The notes: a model not told the origin generated them from the sequence alone. A stretch of 64,000 bases of DNA from Rutidosis leptorrhynchoides (GCF_046630445.1 NC_092339.1:79569501-79633500); one strand, 5' to 3'. Positions 39,551 to 53,645 are shown, counted from the first letter of the stretch. Made by a program: numbers and translations.

Positions 39551-41747
39551 CCGCTTTTTCCGTCTTCACCGCAGTGACATAAACCGAAGCATGCATGATT
39601 AGGGCCTTGAATGTTTAGTCCAGGTATATGATCATTTAGATTACAAGTCTTTTTCTTTTAGACTTGTAGTACAAATTCAACCCAATGTATGCATATTTTA
39701 AGAAGATTGGACCACATTCATTATGTAGCTTGCTTCCTACTTGTAATAGGTTGGTATACATATGTGAAAGAGAAATAGATATTGTATATGTAGCAGATGC
39801 GGTTTTAGTCTTTTAGGTGTTAAAGGGTATCTAGTGAAGTTTGTAACTTTTAGTATTTTATTTGTAAAATAGATAAATAAATGAATATCTTAGTAATGTT
39901 AAGACTAAACTACTATTAAGGCAATTCTACTTAAAGGCCTTGAGGTTGGTGCTAGACCCTTTATTTTTCACTTAATGATTCGTTTTCCGTACAGCTCGTA
40001 TTTCAGAAAGTAAAATTGTTGTTTCTTTGTCACTTAATCTGAAAATTGGTATGTTTCTAGGATACATAGAATCAGACACCCCTTCCCGACAGAGGCAAAT
40101 GAAATCAGAAGCAAATGGAATTAGGAGCAAATTAAAAAAAAAAAAAAAAAAGTAAATAGCCCCTCTGAATTTCGCCATGAGGGATACTACCATATCAGCC
40201 TCTTTGTCACCATAAGAGGTTTTCGTCAGGTGATAAAAGTCTCGTATGGTGAAGCATGCTTCAACTAAATATATGCCTACACGAAAATGTGTTGCTCAAC
40301 TTATGCGCCATCATAGAAATGTTTTTTGTCGGTCGTCCTTTGTACGGCAAAGCATGCTCTTAATAGTGGCTTGTTCAACCATTCTTATTTTCGATTTGTG
40401 AAGGGAACACATCCAAGTACCCAACAAGGCTTCACTAGGGAGTGAATAGTTGAAGAATTCATCTCTAAGATTTCTCCCGTAATTAATTGTCACATTACTG
40501 ACACATTAATACTTTTTCCCCAAAAGTGAATGAGCATTTAACCCTGATATCCATGACATCCTTCTTAGTATTACTGGGATACACTAAATTCATTAACTAA
40601 AACCAAATACAAATGCTAGTGCAAAATATACAAACAGTGTGATGCCATAGATGCGAATGTACATGCTCGCATTCGCTCTCACCAGTAAGAAAATTTAGGG
40701 TAATTGAGTGAGAACTAAATAAAAACTTGTTGCTAATATTGGTGTTCTCGCGTAACACAGTGAGAACGAGGGTGAGGGCTGAAGGAATATCAATGGGAGG
40801 TGATCCGTACACAATTAATTTTAACCATACACCATCAAATATGCAGTATAATGCATGTTTGATAGTGTATGACTAAATATGATCATTAGCCAATATCAAT
40901 GATCTTATGCGTCTAATTTTAGTCAAATTTATCATACCCCGCGATTTACATACTTAATTTCTCGTTCGAAACATGATAGTTTGTATGATCCGAATAACCG
41001 TTATGTTGTTTATGTTGATCCTGAATCATCATCGACTTAAGAGCGAATTGAGTTGTATCGGTTCACGAAAAATCATCTGGTGTTTGTTTAAATTGGGAAT
41101 GTGGACCGACTATGGTAACAAGTTCACAAGCTTCATATTTTTTGTCCATATTAGTATCGACAAATCTTGATGTACTTTAATGATCGTTAATATAGATCAT
41201 ATATTATGATATTATAGGTAATCAAATCCACTTTTTTATATTTTATCATTAATATAAGAGTTTAATTATCATGAATAATCAATGGTCCCAATTTTAAGGA
41301 ACATTACTCATCATATTCCTTCATCTAACTTTCTCTTTTCGAAAGTGAGAAGGCATGCTACCATCATGAATATACTCTCCATATCTTTTTCAGAATAATA
41401 TCTATATATATCTATTGATATTTTGATATTAAAAACCATACAATATATTTACATGTTACCATAACGCTACAAGAAACCGAAATACCTCATACTATTCGGT
41501 TTGAAATGATCAAATACATAGTAAATATGAATAAAAACCACTTATCTAAGCACATGTAATATAATCACGTAGACTAAAAAATTTTAGCACTAATAACGGG
41601 AACACGCCAAACAATAAAACATGTTCAATAAACACACCAAACTTTTTCTCTTTCTTACATAATAAGATGCCTATTAACATCCATACTTTTGCTTCAAAGA
41701 ACCAAAACCACACACTAGTTGCAAAAAAACGTAAGTGTTATGTCTAA
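39551..41747. other. Convergent spacer between Obg (+) and WAT1 (-)
   Basis: The 3' flanks of two genes face each other. I see an A run of about 18 at 40134-40151 that may be a retroposed tail. A half copy of the 29683-29796 MITE starts at 40800. No reading frame looks like a gene. Confidence 0.6.
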
Positions 41748-44150
41748 TCAAACGCCTTCGGTCGATTGAGGGAGTAGAGGTTGTGTGATCGACTTGTTGT
41801 GACCGGTTAGCCTTGGTACACCATGGTCCGTTGGCACTTGGAGTAACATAAACTTCCTCTCTTCATTCTTTCCCCATAGCACAAGATACAAGCCCGTTAT
41901 GATCAACACCGCGCCTATTATCCTGCACATGATCAAAAATACACAACGTACGTTTATTCTTTGACCGTTTTCGTTTATCACAAGTCATAGTTTTGAATGT
42001 TGAATATTCGGGTCCCACAATTTAAGTTGTTGAGTTCATGTGTATATACGGTTTGACCCACAAAACAGATAATCCCTTGAGGTGTTGTGCAAGTACATGT
42101 GGGCATGTCTCCAACTACATTACTACTACTATCATTTAATTTATTATCTTTGTACTAAAATTTGAATATGATATTTTTGAGTAGTCATTTTACAAGCACA
42201 AAAATGATTATAACTTTCGTTAGCGAAAATTAATTTTGATGTTGATATTTAAGACACACCCGCCAAGATAGAACTCTTCGCCTAAAGCGACTGAAGCCAT
42301 GAGAGCAACCACAAGGGTTTGAACCGGTTGATACAAGGCCACAAAAACTGGGCCACCTCTGTCAATGCACCATATCTGTACAGCAAATGCGATCCCGGAT
42401 GCTACCACACCCTACATTATAACAAATTATACATTTTATGAATATATACCCAAATTTTACTATCTTTTAAAGTTCTAAGAGAATTGACAAAATATAAAGA
42501 TAGAAATAAACGAAGCGAACAAATAAGGTTTTCTTTGTACAGATGTGTTGACTGTCGATTCAAAACATATCTAGACTAAACACATAACTTTTTGTATAAG
42601 AAAAGGGCAAGGTTGAATTGATCTGAAATAAACGGTAAACATATAAGGTTAATTTTCTTTGTTCAGACTACTCAAGATGACAAATATTTTTTAATAAGAT
42701 GTACGCAGTCTAACTAGGTTATTCCGTAGCTGTTTCTGACCCTGTCACCCAAGATATGCTTCTACTGAGGTTTGGACGTGAGGTCATGAATTAAAATCAC
42801 TCACCGCATAAAACACGCTAAAAAGCTCAGCACCCGAGCGAATAGCCCAAGCGTTGATATCTCTTTCCATAAAAGCAGCCAAAACTAGAAATTGTAGGAC
42901 TCCGAAAAAGCATTGGTACGAAGTGAACGAAAGGCGAGCAGGATACTTCTTTAAGACCGGAGCTTGCAACACTAGCCACCCGGACCACGACAAGCAATGA
43001 CCGATTAAAAACAAGCACCCAAGAGCCCAACTTTTGCCATTTGCATCACCTAATGATTGTAACACAGGCGAAGCTGCCCTAACACTATGTAACGATGGTG
43101 ACGAGCTGTATATTGTTGGACCCTTGTAAAGTGTGATCACAGATGCACCGGCTATACAAAATAATGTTCCGGCCACTTTTGATACTCCATCTTTTCGGTC
43201 TAGCCTCAACTTTTCTATCCTGTAACCAAAGCGAGGTATAATTTTATTATTAAGGTGAGTTAGATTTTAGGTATGTCGTTCTAAAATTTTTTAAGTAAAA
43301 TGAATAAATAATTAAGAGAAGTTTTATTAGTCAAATACAGACGAGCTTACCGGAGAACCACTGCCATGAGAAATGTGATGGCGGGAACGGAGTTTTGAAT
43401 GGCGGATGCAAATGTTGGAGAAGTGTTGTCCAAACCTAATAAGTAGAAAGCTTGATTCGCGGTGATCCTAATTATTTATTAAACAAATTTAAAATTAGAA
43501 AAAAATAAGTGAACGATAATTAGGATCGTGGTTTATGATCAATTGTTTGATTTACTCGTGCGTACCCTACTATCGCGAGAAAAAAGAATTGGACGAGAAA
43601 ATTAAGATTAATCGGCGGTCGTTCCTTCCTGATCAAAGAAAAATAGTGACGTCAATAATCAGATAGATAATAAACAGTTTGAAATAAGTAACTCGAGAAC
43701 TAACTATAAAAAAAATGTTCACATTTCGTTTAAAATAAGCAGTTTGTAATAAGCACTCTGAGACTACTTATATGTTGTGTTAAAAACCAATCCACAAATA
43801 AGCAGACAAAACATTTTTTCATAGTATCAGTTCTGAGAAAACTTTATCTGTTTACCCGTTTACCCGTTTAGACTTAGTTCTCATTTATAAGTAAAGTATT
43901 TGTTTATAATTAATATTACGTACTTTTCAAGAAAATAGGCGAAAGGGAGGAGAAGGACGAAAGCTAAAATGTTTCGATAGACGGGGAAAACAATCTTGGA
44001 GATGCCCATATTAAGGGCAGCTCTAGAAACAACATGAAAACCGGCATAACCAAATTGCAAAGCAAGCATGGCTAAGTGAAGTTGAACCCTTTCCGGAAAC
44101 CATCCTTTTATTTTGTCGGTAACCGTAACGCCACCACCGGTTTCCGCCAT
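41748..44150 (-). CDS. WAT1: WAT1 (WALLS ARE THIN 1), vacuolar auxin transporter (6 exons)
   Basis: Minus-strand exons from 5' to 3': 44150-43924, 43628-43566, 43467-43351, 43219-42805, 42411-42260, 41922-41748; 382 residues, all introns GT-AG and in frame. The protein has ten predicted membrane helices in two EamA repeats (about 25-160 and 200-345). Near-diagnostic stretches are LQFGYAGFHVVSRAALNMG, LLGLDNTSPTFAS, SVITLYKGPTIY, LIGHCLSWSGWLV, SGIAFAVQIWCIDRGGP and ALGEEFYLGG. They match Arabidopsis WAT1 and separate it from the other plant drug/metabolite (UmamiT) relatives. In Arabidopsis WAT1 is a tonoplast protein that exports auxin from the vacuole and is needed for fibre secondary walls. 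The start MAETGGG fits the family; an in-frame Met 37 codons upstream would add a leader the family lacks. Length equals the family norm. Confidence 0.95.
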
Positions 44151-44439
44151 CTTGTGACAGTTATTGAACACAAACAGGTTATCTGGTGGTGACCTGAGAA
44201 GAATGAAAGGCAGGAGGTGGTGAGAATGGCAAGTTTTGAGGAGGTATAAATATAGGATCAAACTCCTCTTCTGTTCATAAATTATGTATTCCAGTTGGGA
44301 AAATGTGGGTCCATAAATTCAAAGTAGAAGAGAAATGTCAACACTTAATAGCTAGCACTGTCTAAAAGGTGTAGATACAAATACAAAAGAAATTAATGAA
44401 AAGTGTATATTCCAATCGATTTTAATATTCTTCCGTGCA

Positions 44440-44965
44440 AATGGCCTAAAAGGTAGTATAATTGTTCAAAATTACCGTATGATATTCTCTAAAGCCCTAA
44501 AAGAAATTTATATTTTAATTCATTCTCAAAAAAATTATTGTTTTAAAAAATGTGAAATTGAAGTAATATTGTCAACTTATTAACGAAAGTTAGTCAAATT
44601 TTGTTATACGATTAGAACTTGGGATAAAAAAATTAAAAATAAGAAGAAATAAAAAAGAAAAAAATAAATTTAGAATAAATAAAAAAAATTTAAAAAATAA
44701 AAAAATTTAAAGAAAGTTACAAAGGGATACCGAAGTGACCATTTTTATCATTTTTTTGTTTCATGAACCCACCATGCATGTAACAAAATTTGAGCACATA
44801 ACAAAATTTGACTAACCTTTGTGACAATATTACCCAAATTTCACACTTATAAAAATATTAATACTTTTTGGGAATGAATTAAAGTATTTGATCTCTTTTA
44901 GGCCATCGAGGAAAGTCATATTAACTTAATTGGTAATTCTGAACATTTATATTACCCTTTTGAAT
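44440..44965. mobile_element. Long-TIR MITE (probably MULE-type) upstream of WAT1
   Basis: 44443-44606 is matched, with small gaps, by the reverse complement of about 44795-44965. Shared words include CCTAAAAG, TTTTAATTCATTC, TAATATTGTCA and TTAGTCAAATTTTGTTAT. The A-rich centre has no coding sequence. It lies about 300 bp upstream of the WAT1 start codon, so it may influence that promoter. The ends and target duplication are not fixed. Confidence 0.6.
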
Positions 44966-45009
44966 CTTTTGTCCTATTTTTTTATTTATTGTACACTAAG
45001 GTGCTTAAT

Positions 45010-45245
45010 TTTTTTTTTGAATTCGCAGAGGAAACCTCCATAGCAACAATCACATTGAGTCCCTACTAGTGAGTTCTGGGTGACGAGCACTCCGAGCGAT
45101 AAGTCCCGTAACCAGGTGAATTGCGCATATTGGCGCCCTTCCGGTCAAGAGTCCATTTTTAATTCGATCTTGATCGTTACCAAAATTTGAACATGGGTCT
45201 TCTGCTTCACAGTGAACTCGGTGACCATTAAGCTATACCTAATTG
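45010..45245 (-). mobile_element. tRNA-derived SINE-like element, minus strand
   Basis: On the minus strand a TAGCTTAATGGTCACCGAG A-box region precedes a CATGTTCAAATTTTG B-box-like word. A T run at 45010-45019 on the plus strand would be its A tail. Limits are approximate. Confidence 0.55.
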
Positions 45246-45530
45246 CTTTGCTAAATTTGTTTTCATTCAACATGTTATTATATAAAATTAAAATAATGTG
45301 TAGTAATATAATAAAATTTGTTTTATGTTATATTTTTGTTCGGAGTTTACTACAACATTAATAAATGAAGTTAGGATATTCGCAAACGTGACTTTGACGT
45401 TGAGTTGTTTTGAAGTTTTTTCTAATGGTATGACTATGACAGACAATGTTATTTTTAAGTTTTTTCTAATGGTATGACTAATCGTTAATGAAAATGCAAT
45501 CCCACTGATGTTATTGAATCCGAGAATCAA

Positions 45531-45815
45531 GTATTAGATGAGCAGTGTATTGGTAGCCAATGTCGAAGCTCATGTGAAAAGATAAGGGCTCGATGCATAC
45601 CCACCAACAAAGTTAGTGAACCTTTTATTGAACAAAAAAAGGTTATCATCAAAGGATCTGATAGCAATTGGATTGATGATATTCCGGATATTTCAGAGGC
45701 CTTTGATACAACTAGCGAGATTTCTCATGTTGTAGGGCATGAAACAAATCAAAAAAATAGCAAGATCAATGGTAAGCAATTCGGGGCAAAAATTGACATT
45801 CAAGGAAGAAATGCA
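45531..45815 (+). pseudogene. Unidentified open reading remnant
   Basis: About 93 codons are open without a clear start (for example VIIKGSDSNWIDDIPD). The composition is protein-like, unlike its surroundings. It might be a LINE open-reading-frame piece or an old gene fragment. I recognise no domain. Related direct repeats (45370-45450 and 46830-46920, sharing GTGACTTT-ACGT and TTGTTTTGAAGTTT) flank it. Confidence 0.3.
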
Positions 45816-47567
45816 TAACTTTAGTGTTATTATTCAAAACATGGCGGATGATGAAACTCCTGTTAAAATTCCAAAACCAAAACCATGAGTGGCGGGTTCG
45901 ATGCAACATTCTGTCTTTTTCTCTATTAAATCTGTTCCAACTCCCTGCTCTCAACTTTCTTGACTGTTACAATATCCTTTTCTTTATCCGGGGCACTGGC
46001 CGATTTCATATTACCACCACAATCGTATCTCAAGTTTTTGCAACTCTTTTCTTATATTATCAATAGTCAAGGAATCATTCAGTTCTGTCACATACTCCTT
46101 ATTCTAACGGCATCTTCACTTTCAATTTCAGTTGTTTGTATCTTAAATTCCGACATTTATCCACCTTACACCGTCAATGGAGTACATTGGATTAGAATCA
46201 CCGAAGTGTTTGGGTGTTTAATTCAATTGGTTGAAGAAGCTGAGGTCTTTCAATCAAGTGGCGAGTTCTTAGGGTTAAGTATACGATGGGCCAGTGAAGG
46301 TTTCTACTTAAGTCCAGTTTTGGAGTGGGCCCAGTGATCCACTTAGATCTTTGGCCCATTTAACTTTGGGCTTGGTGTTTTCAGAAATAATGATCCTGCT
46401 AAGAAGATGAGAGCTTTAACTCTGTTTTCATTGTAACTTCAATTTTTTGGATTATGTCATTTCGTTTGGGCTCAAAAGCCTTTTGCATTGTAATTTGGTG
46501 ATAATATTCATCGTTCCGATGAAGGTTTTTCTTAATATATTTCATTTTTTCGCCGTAAAAAATGTTATTTTTAGGGGCGTGGTCATAAATGTTATGAAAG
46601 GATTGAGAGAATATTTTAAAATATGTAATTGAATGTTTAGTGAAAAGGTAGAAAAAAGTACTAAATTATTATGTTTCTTCTATCGATACAAGGAAAAAAT
46701 AATAATGTATACTCTTTTTATTACGAAGATTTATCACGTCAGGATTCGTTGCTTAAACCAAATCACGCCAACGTTATGGAAGTGCAAGGATCTTATAAAA
46801 CAACAGTAGTACTAAATGCATCATATTCGCGACGGTGACTTTAACGTGGATTTGTTTTGAAGTTTATCCGAGTGGTATAACTATAACGTAAATGTTATAG
46901 GGCCGTGGTGATAAATGGTTATTTTATTTATTTATTTATTTATTTATTTTCTTTTTGTGCACAATGGAGGGGGTTAGTGAAAAATTCACTAAATAGTGAT
47001 ATTTATAGCTCTTTAAATTACGAACATTTAAGGTTTCAAATCAAATAAATCAGAGTCTCCATCAGTATCTATAGTCTTTTTGTGAAGACTCGCACAAATT
47101 ACATTTATCAACAATTAACTTCTTTTCCGCAACTCTTGGTCGTATTTGAATTGTAATCAATTTTAAACTAAATAAATAACGTAAGTTTAAGAAGCTCGCT
47201 TAAACGATGTACAATTATGATAAATATTGTCATTGAAAAAATATATAAAATGTGTATACAATACGCAATATCAATATAAATTTAGCCCCCCATAATACCT
47301 TACGTTTAAGTTCCGCCACTAGTCTTGAAAACCTAATAATAGTCTCATTTTAAATCTTACTAGCAACATATCTTAAGGTAGTCAAAATAATCGTAAAAAG
47401 TGGTCACAAATAGGGGCAGGAATTGATAGAATTTTTTTGGGAGAGTAAAAAATTTTAATGCATGAAGCGTACTTATATGCTAAAAAAATATTCCCTCTAT
47501 CTCATATCTATTATCCATTATTTCTTTTTAGATTCTCTTAAATTAATTGTCATAAATAGATAAGAAA
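45816..47567. other. Non-coding spacer with degraded repeats
   Basis: This stretch is AT-rich. It contains a (TTTA)n tract at 46921-46950, the second of the direct repeats described above near 46830-46920, and scattered short frames without any recognisable protein. I see no gene. Confidence 0.5.
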
Positions 47568-47740
47568 TAAATATAAGCTTGGACTGAGTGGTAAGAGGGT
47601 GGGATATAGCTTGGGATAATGCCAACTCAGGTTTGATTCTTACTCTAAATAGGGAGTGTCCAACATTTGATGGTACTGCAAACATCAATACGATGTGGGA
47701 ACTCATAAATCATATTCATAGTCAAACATAAAAAACAGAG
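47568..47740 (+). mobile_element. tRNA-derived SINE-like element
   Basis: A-box-like GGACTGAGTGGTAAGAGGG is followed by B-box-like CAGGTTTGATTCTTAC and a body with GTGGGAACTCATAAATC. The tail runs into A-rich sequence. Limits are approximate. Confidence 0.5.
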
Positions 47741-47987
47741 TTTATCTCAAACTTGTGATAGCCCTACTCCAGCTTAGTGCGCTTTGGGCGCTGTATGTGT
47801 GCTCCGCGCACTATCCCAGATCAGGAGGGACTTGTTTTATTAATTTTGAAAATTTGAGGGTTCAAATGAAAATTCGGGTTATAAACCCAATTATCTCCTG
47901 AAAGTTTCGGATATCTCTCATTTTATTATTTTCATGAAAAATAGAGAAGAAAGAAAGAAAGAACATGAGCAAAGTAAGCATCTATGG

Positions 47988-49326
47988 TGTGACGATCGCT
48001 CCAAATCCATATGGACGAACACGTCATTCATCGATTTCATTGCGAGGTATTTGACCTCTATATGATACGTTTTGTAAACATTGCATTCTTTTAAAAAGGC
48101 ACACCATAAATGAATATTTAAATCAAAGGTTTTCGACATCTGATGATTTCTACATATAGACAATCATCGTAAATAATAGTTTACAATAATACTTCCGTTG
48201 ACAATGCAGTCAAAATAAGATACATGGTGATGATTTGGTGAATGCAACGTTTCCTTGAAAAATATGTCATGTAATACTCCATGCACATAGCTTGTCTAAC
48301 ATATAAGCAAACAGCGGAAGACTTCTAGGAAACCTGAGAATAAACATGCTAACAAGTGTCAACACAAAGGTTGGTGAGTTCATAGTTTTAGTGTTGCACG
48401 TAATCTGTATATAAAGGTGGATCACAAGATTTCAGTTGTTTCATCCAGAAACGTTTATCAAAATATTCTACAAATTTGAGCACCCTGGTAACTAAACTTT
48501 AACGTTTTAACATACATGCAACCAACATGTACAATACACGCAAACTAACTTGTACTAACCTCAAATAGCATACGTCTGTTTTATAGTTCAGGCTAGGGTT
48601 TCTATACTTGGAACAGACGGGGATGTCAAGCCCTATGGATCCATATACTACTACTCGCGCCCACCAGTTCTTATAACTGGCAGTTACTAGTTACCAAAGC
48701 TAAGGGATTTTCGGTTCAAACTCGGTGTAGAATTTAGTATGTACTTGTATCCATTGCGTTTAAAATAAAGTGCATGTATTCTCAGCCCAAAAATATAGAT
48801 TGCAAAAGCATTTAAAAAGGGAGCAAATGAAACTCACCTTAGCAGCACATAAAGTCGTTCACCGAAATGTGACCGAAACTCGGAATACCAAATAACCGTA
48901 GATCTCAACCTAGAGAACATATGTTGGTCAATAAATGTCTAACAAGCTAGGTCTGGTCATAGTGTATCATAATCCTAATGCTCGAGATCGACATACAAAA
49001 GTTAATCAAAAGTCATTTCAAAAAGTCAATCTGACTTAATACTGTAGTTGAATGATCATGGCAATCGAAATATTTTAACATTTCACATAGTTTCCCAATT
49101 CTTGTAAAATTAGACTATAGTTTTTATAAAGCTTTAAAACATGATAAAACAGTCAATTTTGACAATTGTTCAACAAAACGAGACGTGCCTTATATAAGGA
49201 TTCATTTACTCGGCTGGTAATATTCAAAAATCTAATTTATCAATCTTACAAACAAGTTGTTTAAATATCAATTGCAGATTCAAGAGCAATTTCAATTAAT
49301 GTCAATCATAATTCAGTTAATCATAT
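47988..49326 (-). repeat. Minus-strand LTR D (solo or 3' LTR), left part
   Basis: On the minus strand this reads as the end of a Tekay-like LTR: it finishes GGAGCGATCGTCACA. It contains the conserved CTCACCAAC...GTTGAC and TTTATTCTCAGG block seen in the A, B and C LTRs. No primer-binding site lies beyond its end at 47987, so it is either a solo LTR or the 3' LTR of an element whose body is beyond 64000. The sequence is split by element C. Confidence 0.75.
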
Positions 49327-52300
49327 TGTAGTGACCCAAAGTTTACCATGTTTATATATATATTAAATGAAATTGTTATTTACATGATTAAGTGTTTCCA
49401 ACATGTTAGGCAATTAAACTTGTTAAGACTTGATTAATTGAAATAGGTTTCATATAGACAATTGACCACCCAAGTTGACCGGTGATTCAAACACGTTAAA
49501 ACTTGTAAAAACTATACGATGACATATATATGGTTATATATATAGTTAACATGATTTTATTATAAGTATGTATCTCATTAGGTATTTTAACAATGAGTTA
49601 TATACATAAAAATGAGTCTATTAATTTAAGAAACTCAAAAACGATATATATAACGATTATCGTTATAACAACATCTTACTAGGTACATATGAATCATATT
49701 AAGATATTGATACACTTGGTTAATTATGTTAAATGATAAGTAAATATATTATTAAGTGTATTAACAATGAAATACATATGTAAAAATAAGACTACTAACT
49801 TAATGATTTCGAAACGAGACATATATGTAACGATTATCGTTGTAATGATATTTAACTGTATATATATCATACTAAGATATATTATATATCATAATATCAT
49901 GATAATATAACAATTTAACATCTCATTTGTTATAATAAACAATGGGTTAACAACATTCAACAAGATCGTTAACCTAAAGGTTTCAAAACAACATTTACAT
50001 GTAACGACTAACGATGACTTAACGACTCAGTTAAAATGTATATACATGTAGTGTTTTAATATGTATTCATACACTTTTGAAAGACTTCAAGACACTTATC
50101 AAAATACTTCTACTTAACAAAAATGCTTACAATTACATCCTCGTTCAGTTTCATCAACAATTCTACTCATATGCACCCGTATTCGTACTCGTACAATACG
50201 CAGCTTTTAGATGTATGTACTATTGGTATATACACTCCAATGATCAGCTCTTAGTAGCCCATGTGAGTCACCTAACACATGTGGGAACCATCATTTGGCA
50301 ACTAGCATGAAATATCTCATAAAATTACAAAAATATGAGTAATCATTCATGACTTATTTACATGAAAACAAAATTACATATCCTTTATATCTAATCCATA
50401 CACCAACGACCAAAAACACCTACAAACACTTTCATTCTTCAATTTTCTTCATATAATTGATCTCTCTCAAGTTCTATCTTCAAGTTCTAAGTGTTCTTCA
50501 TAAATTCCAAAAGTTCTAGTTTCATAAAATCAAGAATACTTCCAAGATTGCAAGTTTACTTCCAAGTTTTCTAAATCCATTCCAAGTAATCATCCAAGAT
50601 CAAGAAACCTATGTTACTTATAGTAGGTTATCTTTCTAATACAAGGTAATAATCATATTCAAACTTTAATTCAATTTCTATAACTATAACAATCTTATTT
50701 CGAGTGGAAATCTTACTTGAAATTGTTTTCGTGTCATGATTCTGCTTCAAGAACTTTCAAGCCATCCAAGGATCCTTTGAAGCTAGATCTATTTTTCTCA
50801 TTTCCAGTAGGTTTATCCAAGGAACTTGAGGTAGTAATGATGTTCATAACATCATTCGATTCATACATATAAAGCTATCTTATTCGAAGGTTTAAACTTG
50901 TAATCACTAGAACATAGTTTAGTTAATTCTAAACTTGTTCGAAAATAAAAGTTAATCCTTCTAACTTGACTTTTAAAATCAACTAAAAACATGTTATATA
51001 TCTATATGATATGCTAACTTAATGATTTAAAACCTGGAAACACGAAAAATACCGTAAAACCGGATTTACGCCGTCGTAGTAACACCGCGGGCTGTTTTGG
51101 GTTAGTTAATTAAAAACTATGATAAACTTTGATTTAAAAGTTATTATTCTGGGAAAATTATTTTTATTATGAACATGAAACTATATCCAAAAATTATGGT
51201 TAAACTCAAAGTGGAAGTATGTTTTCTAAAATGGTCATCTAGACGTCGTTCTTTCGACTGAAATGACTACCTTTACAAAAATGACTTGTAACTATGTTTC
51301 CGACTATAAACCTATACTTTTTCTGTTTAGATTCATAAAATAGAGTTCAATATGAAACCATAGCAATTTGATTCACTCAAAACGGATTTAAAATGAAGAA
51401 GTTATTGGTAAAACAAGATTGGATAATTTTTCTCATTTTAGCTACGTGAAAATTGGTAACAAATCTATTCCAACCATAACTTAATCAGCTTGTATTATAT
51501 ATTATGTAATCTTGAGATACCATAGACACGTATACAATGTTTCGACCTATCATGTCGACACATCTATATATATTTCGGAACCACCATAGACACTCTATAT
51601 GTGAATGTTGGAGTTAGCTATACAGGGTGGAGGTTGATTCCAAAATATATATAGTTTGAGTTATGATCAATACTGAGATACGTATACACTGGGTCGTGGA
51701 TTAATTCAAGATAATATTTATAGATTTATTTCTGTACATCTAACTGTGGACAACTAGTTGTAGGTTACTAACGAGGACAGCTGACTTAATAAACTTAAAA
51801 CATCAAAATATATTAAAAGTGTTGTAAATATATTTTGAACATACGTTGATATATATGTATATATTGTTATAGGTTCGTGAATCAACCAGTGGCCAAGTCT
51901 TACTTCCCGACGAAGTAAAAATCTGTGAAAGTGAGTTATAGTCCCACTTTTAAAATCTAATATTTTTGGAATGAGAATACATGCAGGTTTTATAAATGAT
52001 TTACAAAATAGACACAAGTACGTGAAACTACATTCTATGGTTGAATTATCGAAATCGAATATGCCCTTTTTTTATTAAGTCTGGTAATCTAAGAATTAGG
52101 GAACAGACACCCTAATTGACGCGAATCCTAAAGATAGATCTATTGGGCCTAACAAACCCCATCCGAAGTACCGGATGCTTTAGTACTTCGAAATTTATAT
52201 CATATCCGAAGGGTGTCCCGGAATGATAGGGATATTCTTATATATGCATCTTGTTAATGTCGGTTACCAGGTGTTCACCATATGAATGATTTTTATCTCT

Positions 52301-52765
52301 ATGTATGGGATGTGTATTGAAATATGAAATCTTGTGGTCTATTGTTACGATTTGATATATATAGGTTAAACCTATAACTCACCAACATTTTTGTTGACAT
52401 TTAAAGCATGTTTATTCTCAGGTGAATACTAAGAGCTTCCGCTGTTGCATACTAAAATAAGGACAAGATTTGGAGTCCATGTTTGTATGATATTTTGTAA
52501 AAACTGCATTCAAGAAACTGATTTCGATGTAACATATTTGTATTGTAAACCATTATGTAATGGTCGTGTGTAAACAGGATATTTTAGATTATCATTATTT
52601 GATAATCTACGTAAAGCTTTTTAAATCTTTATTTATGAAATAAAGGTTATGGTTTGTTTTAAAAATGAATGCAGTCTTTGAAAAACGTCTCATATAGAGG
52701 TCAAAACCTCGCAACGAAATCAATTAATATGGAACGTTTTTAATCAATAAAAACGGGACATTTCA
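49327..52765 (+). repeat. 5' LTR of element C
   Basis: It starts TGTAGTGACCC, ends ACATTTCA and is collinear with the A LTRs along its whole length. Confidence 0.95.
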
Positions 52766-52767
52766 GT

Positions 52768-52779
52768 TGGTATCATAGC
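52768..52779 (+). other. Primer-binding site of element C
   Basis: This is a near match to the initiator-methionine tRNA complement TGGTATCAGAGC, at the same place as in A and B. Confidence 0.8.
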
Positions 52780-52974
52780 GTTGGTCTTAGAGAGCCAGAA
52801 AATTTGCATTAGTGTATCTTATCGAGTTTGTTAGGATGCATTAGTGAGTCTGGACTTCGACCGTGTTTTCTTTAAAAATGATTGCTTAACATTTTTGTTG
52901 GAAACTATATATTATTAACATGTATATATTATGTGATATATTAATCTCTTAACATGTTTGATATTGTGTGATAG

Positions 52975-53645
52975 ATGTCTACCTCTAGCACAAATCCCAC
53001 TGACTCACCTAATAATAATGAAGAGTCGAATATATATTGGACTGATTCACAAGTTCCCGAAGAAGAACCGGAAGAAGAATCAGAACCGGAAGAAGAATCA
53101 GAACCGGAAGAGGAGGAACCAGAGGAGGAAATAGAACCGGTGGGGGAAATAATAAAACGGTTAAGTAAAAGAAAATCCTCAACCAACCGACCAAGGTTAA
53201 TTATGGTCAATGGTGTTTCCGCCAAGGAAGCAAAATATTGGGAGGATTACCAATTCTCCGATGAATCGGATGCCGACGAGAATTCCGATAATGTTATAGA
53301 AATTACCCCAACTGAATTTAAAAAGATAAAAGAAAATAATAAGGGAAAGGGCATAAAAATAGAGAAATCTAATTCCAACCCCGATGAAATTTATATGTAT
53401 CGTTAACCCCCGAGGCCCTTAAGTTGTAACAATGACCCGGGAACCTCTAAACCACCAGGTTTTTCTAAACCGTTGTGGAAAACGACAGCTCGTATTAGGG
53501 GAACATCATATATACTTTGACCAGACGTGCTCGGAATCTTTTTGTCGATTCGGGGGAAGTTCTCGTTCCTTCACCTCTACATATCCCTAGAAACTTGGCA
53601 AAACGAACCAAAACCGAAGAAGAAGAAACGAGCGAGTCGGAATAA
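52975..53645 (+). pseudogene. Acidic Glu/Pro-rich extra coding region in element C
   Basis: This is the counterpart of 3215-3811 in A. It begins MSTSSTNPTDSPNNNEES, then has repeated E-S-E-P-E-E units and RPRLIMVNGVSA. The Glu-rich repeat differs in unit number from A. No known domain is recognised. The copy is broken. Confidence 0.6.

Noticed and set aside
42784-43209. Alternative minus-strand frames over WAT1 exon 4
   Set aside because: Only the frame continuous with the flanking spliced exons matches WAT1.
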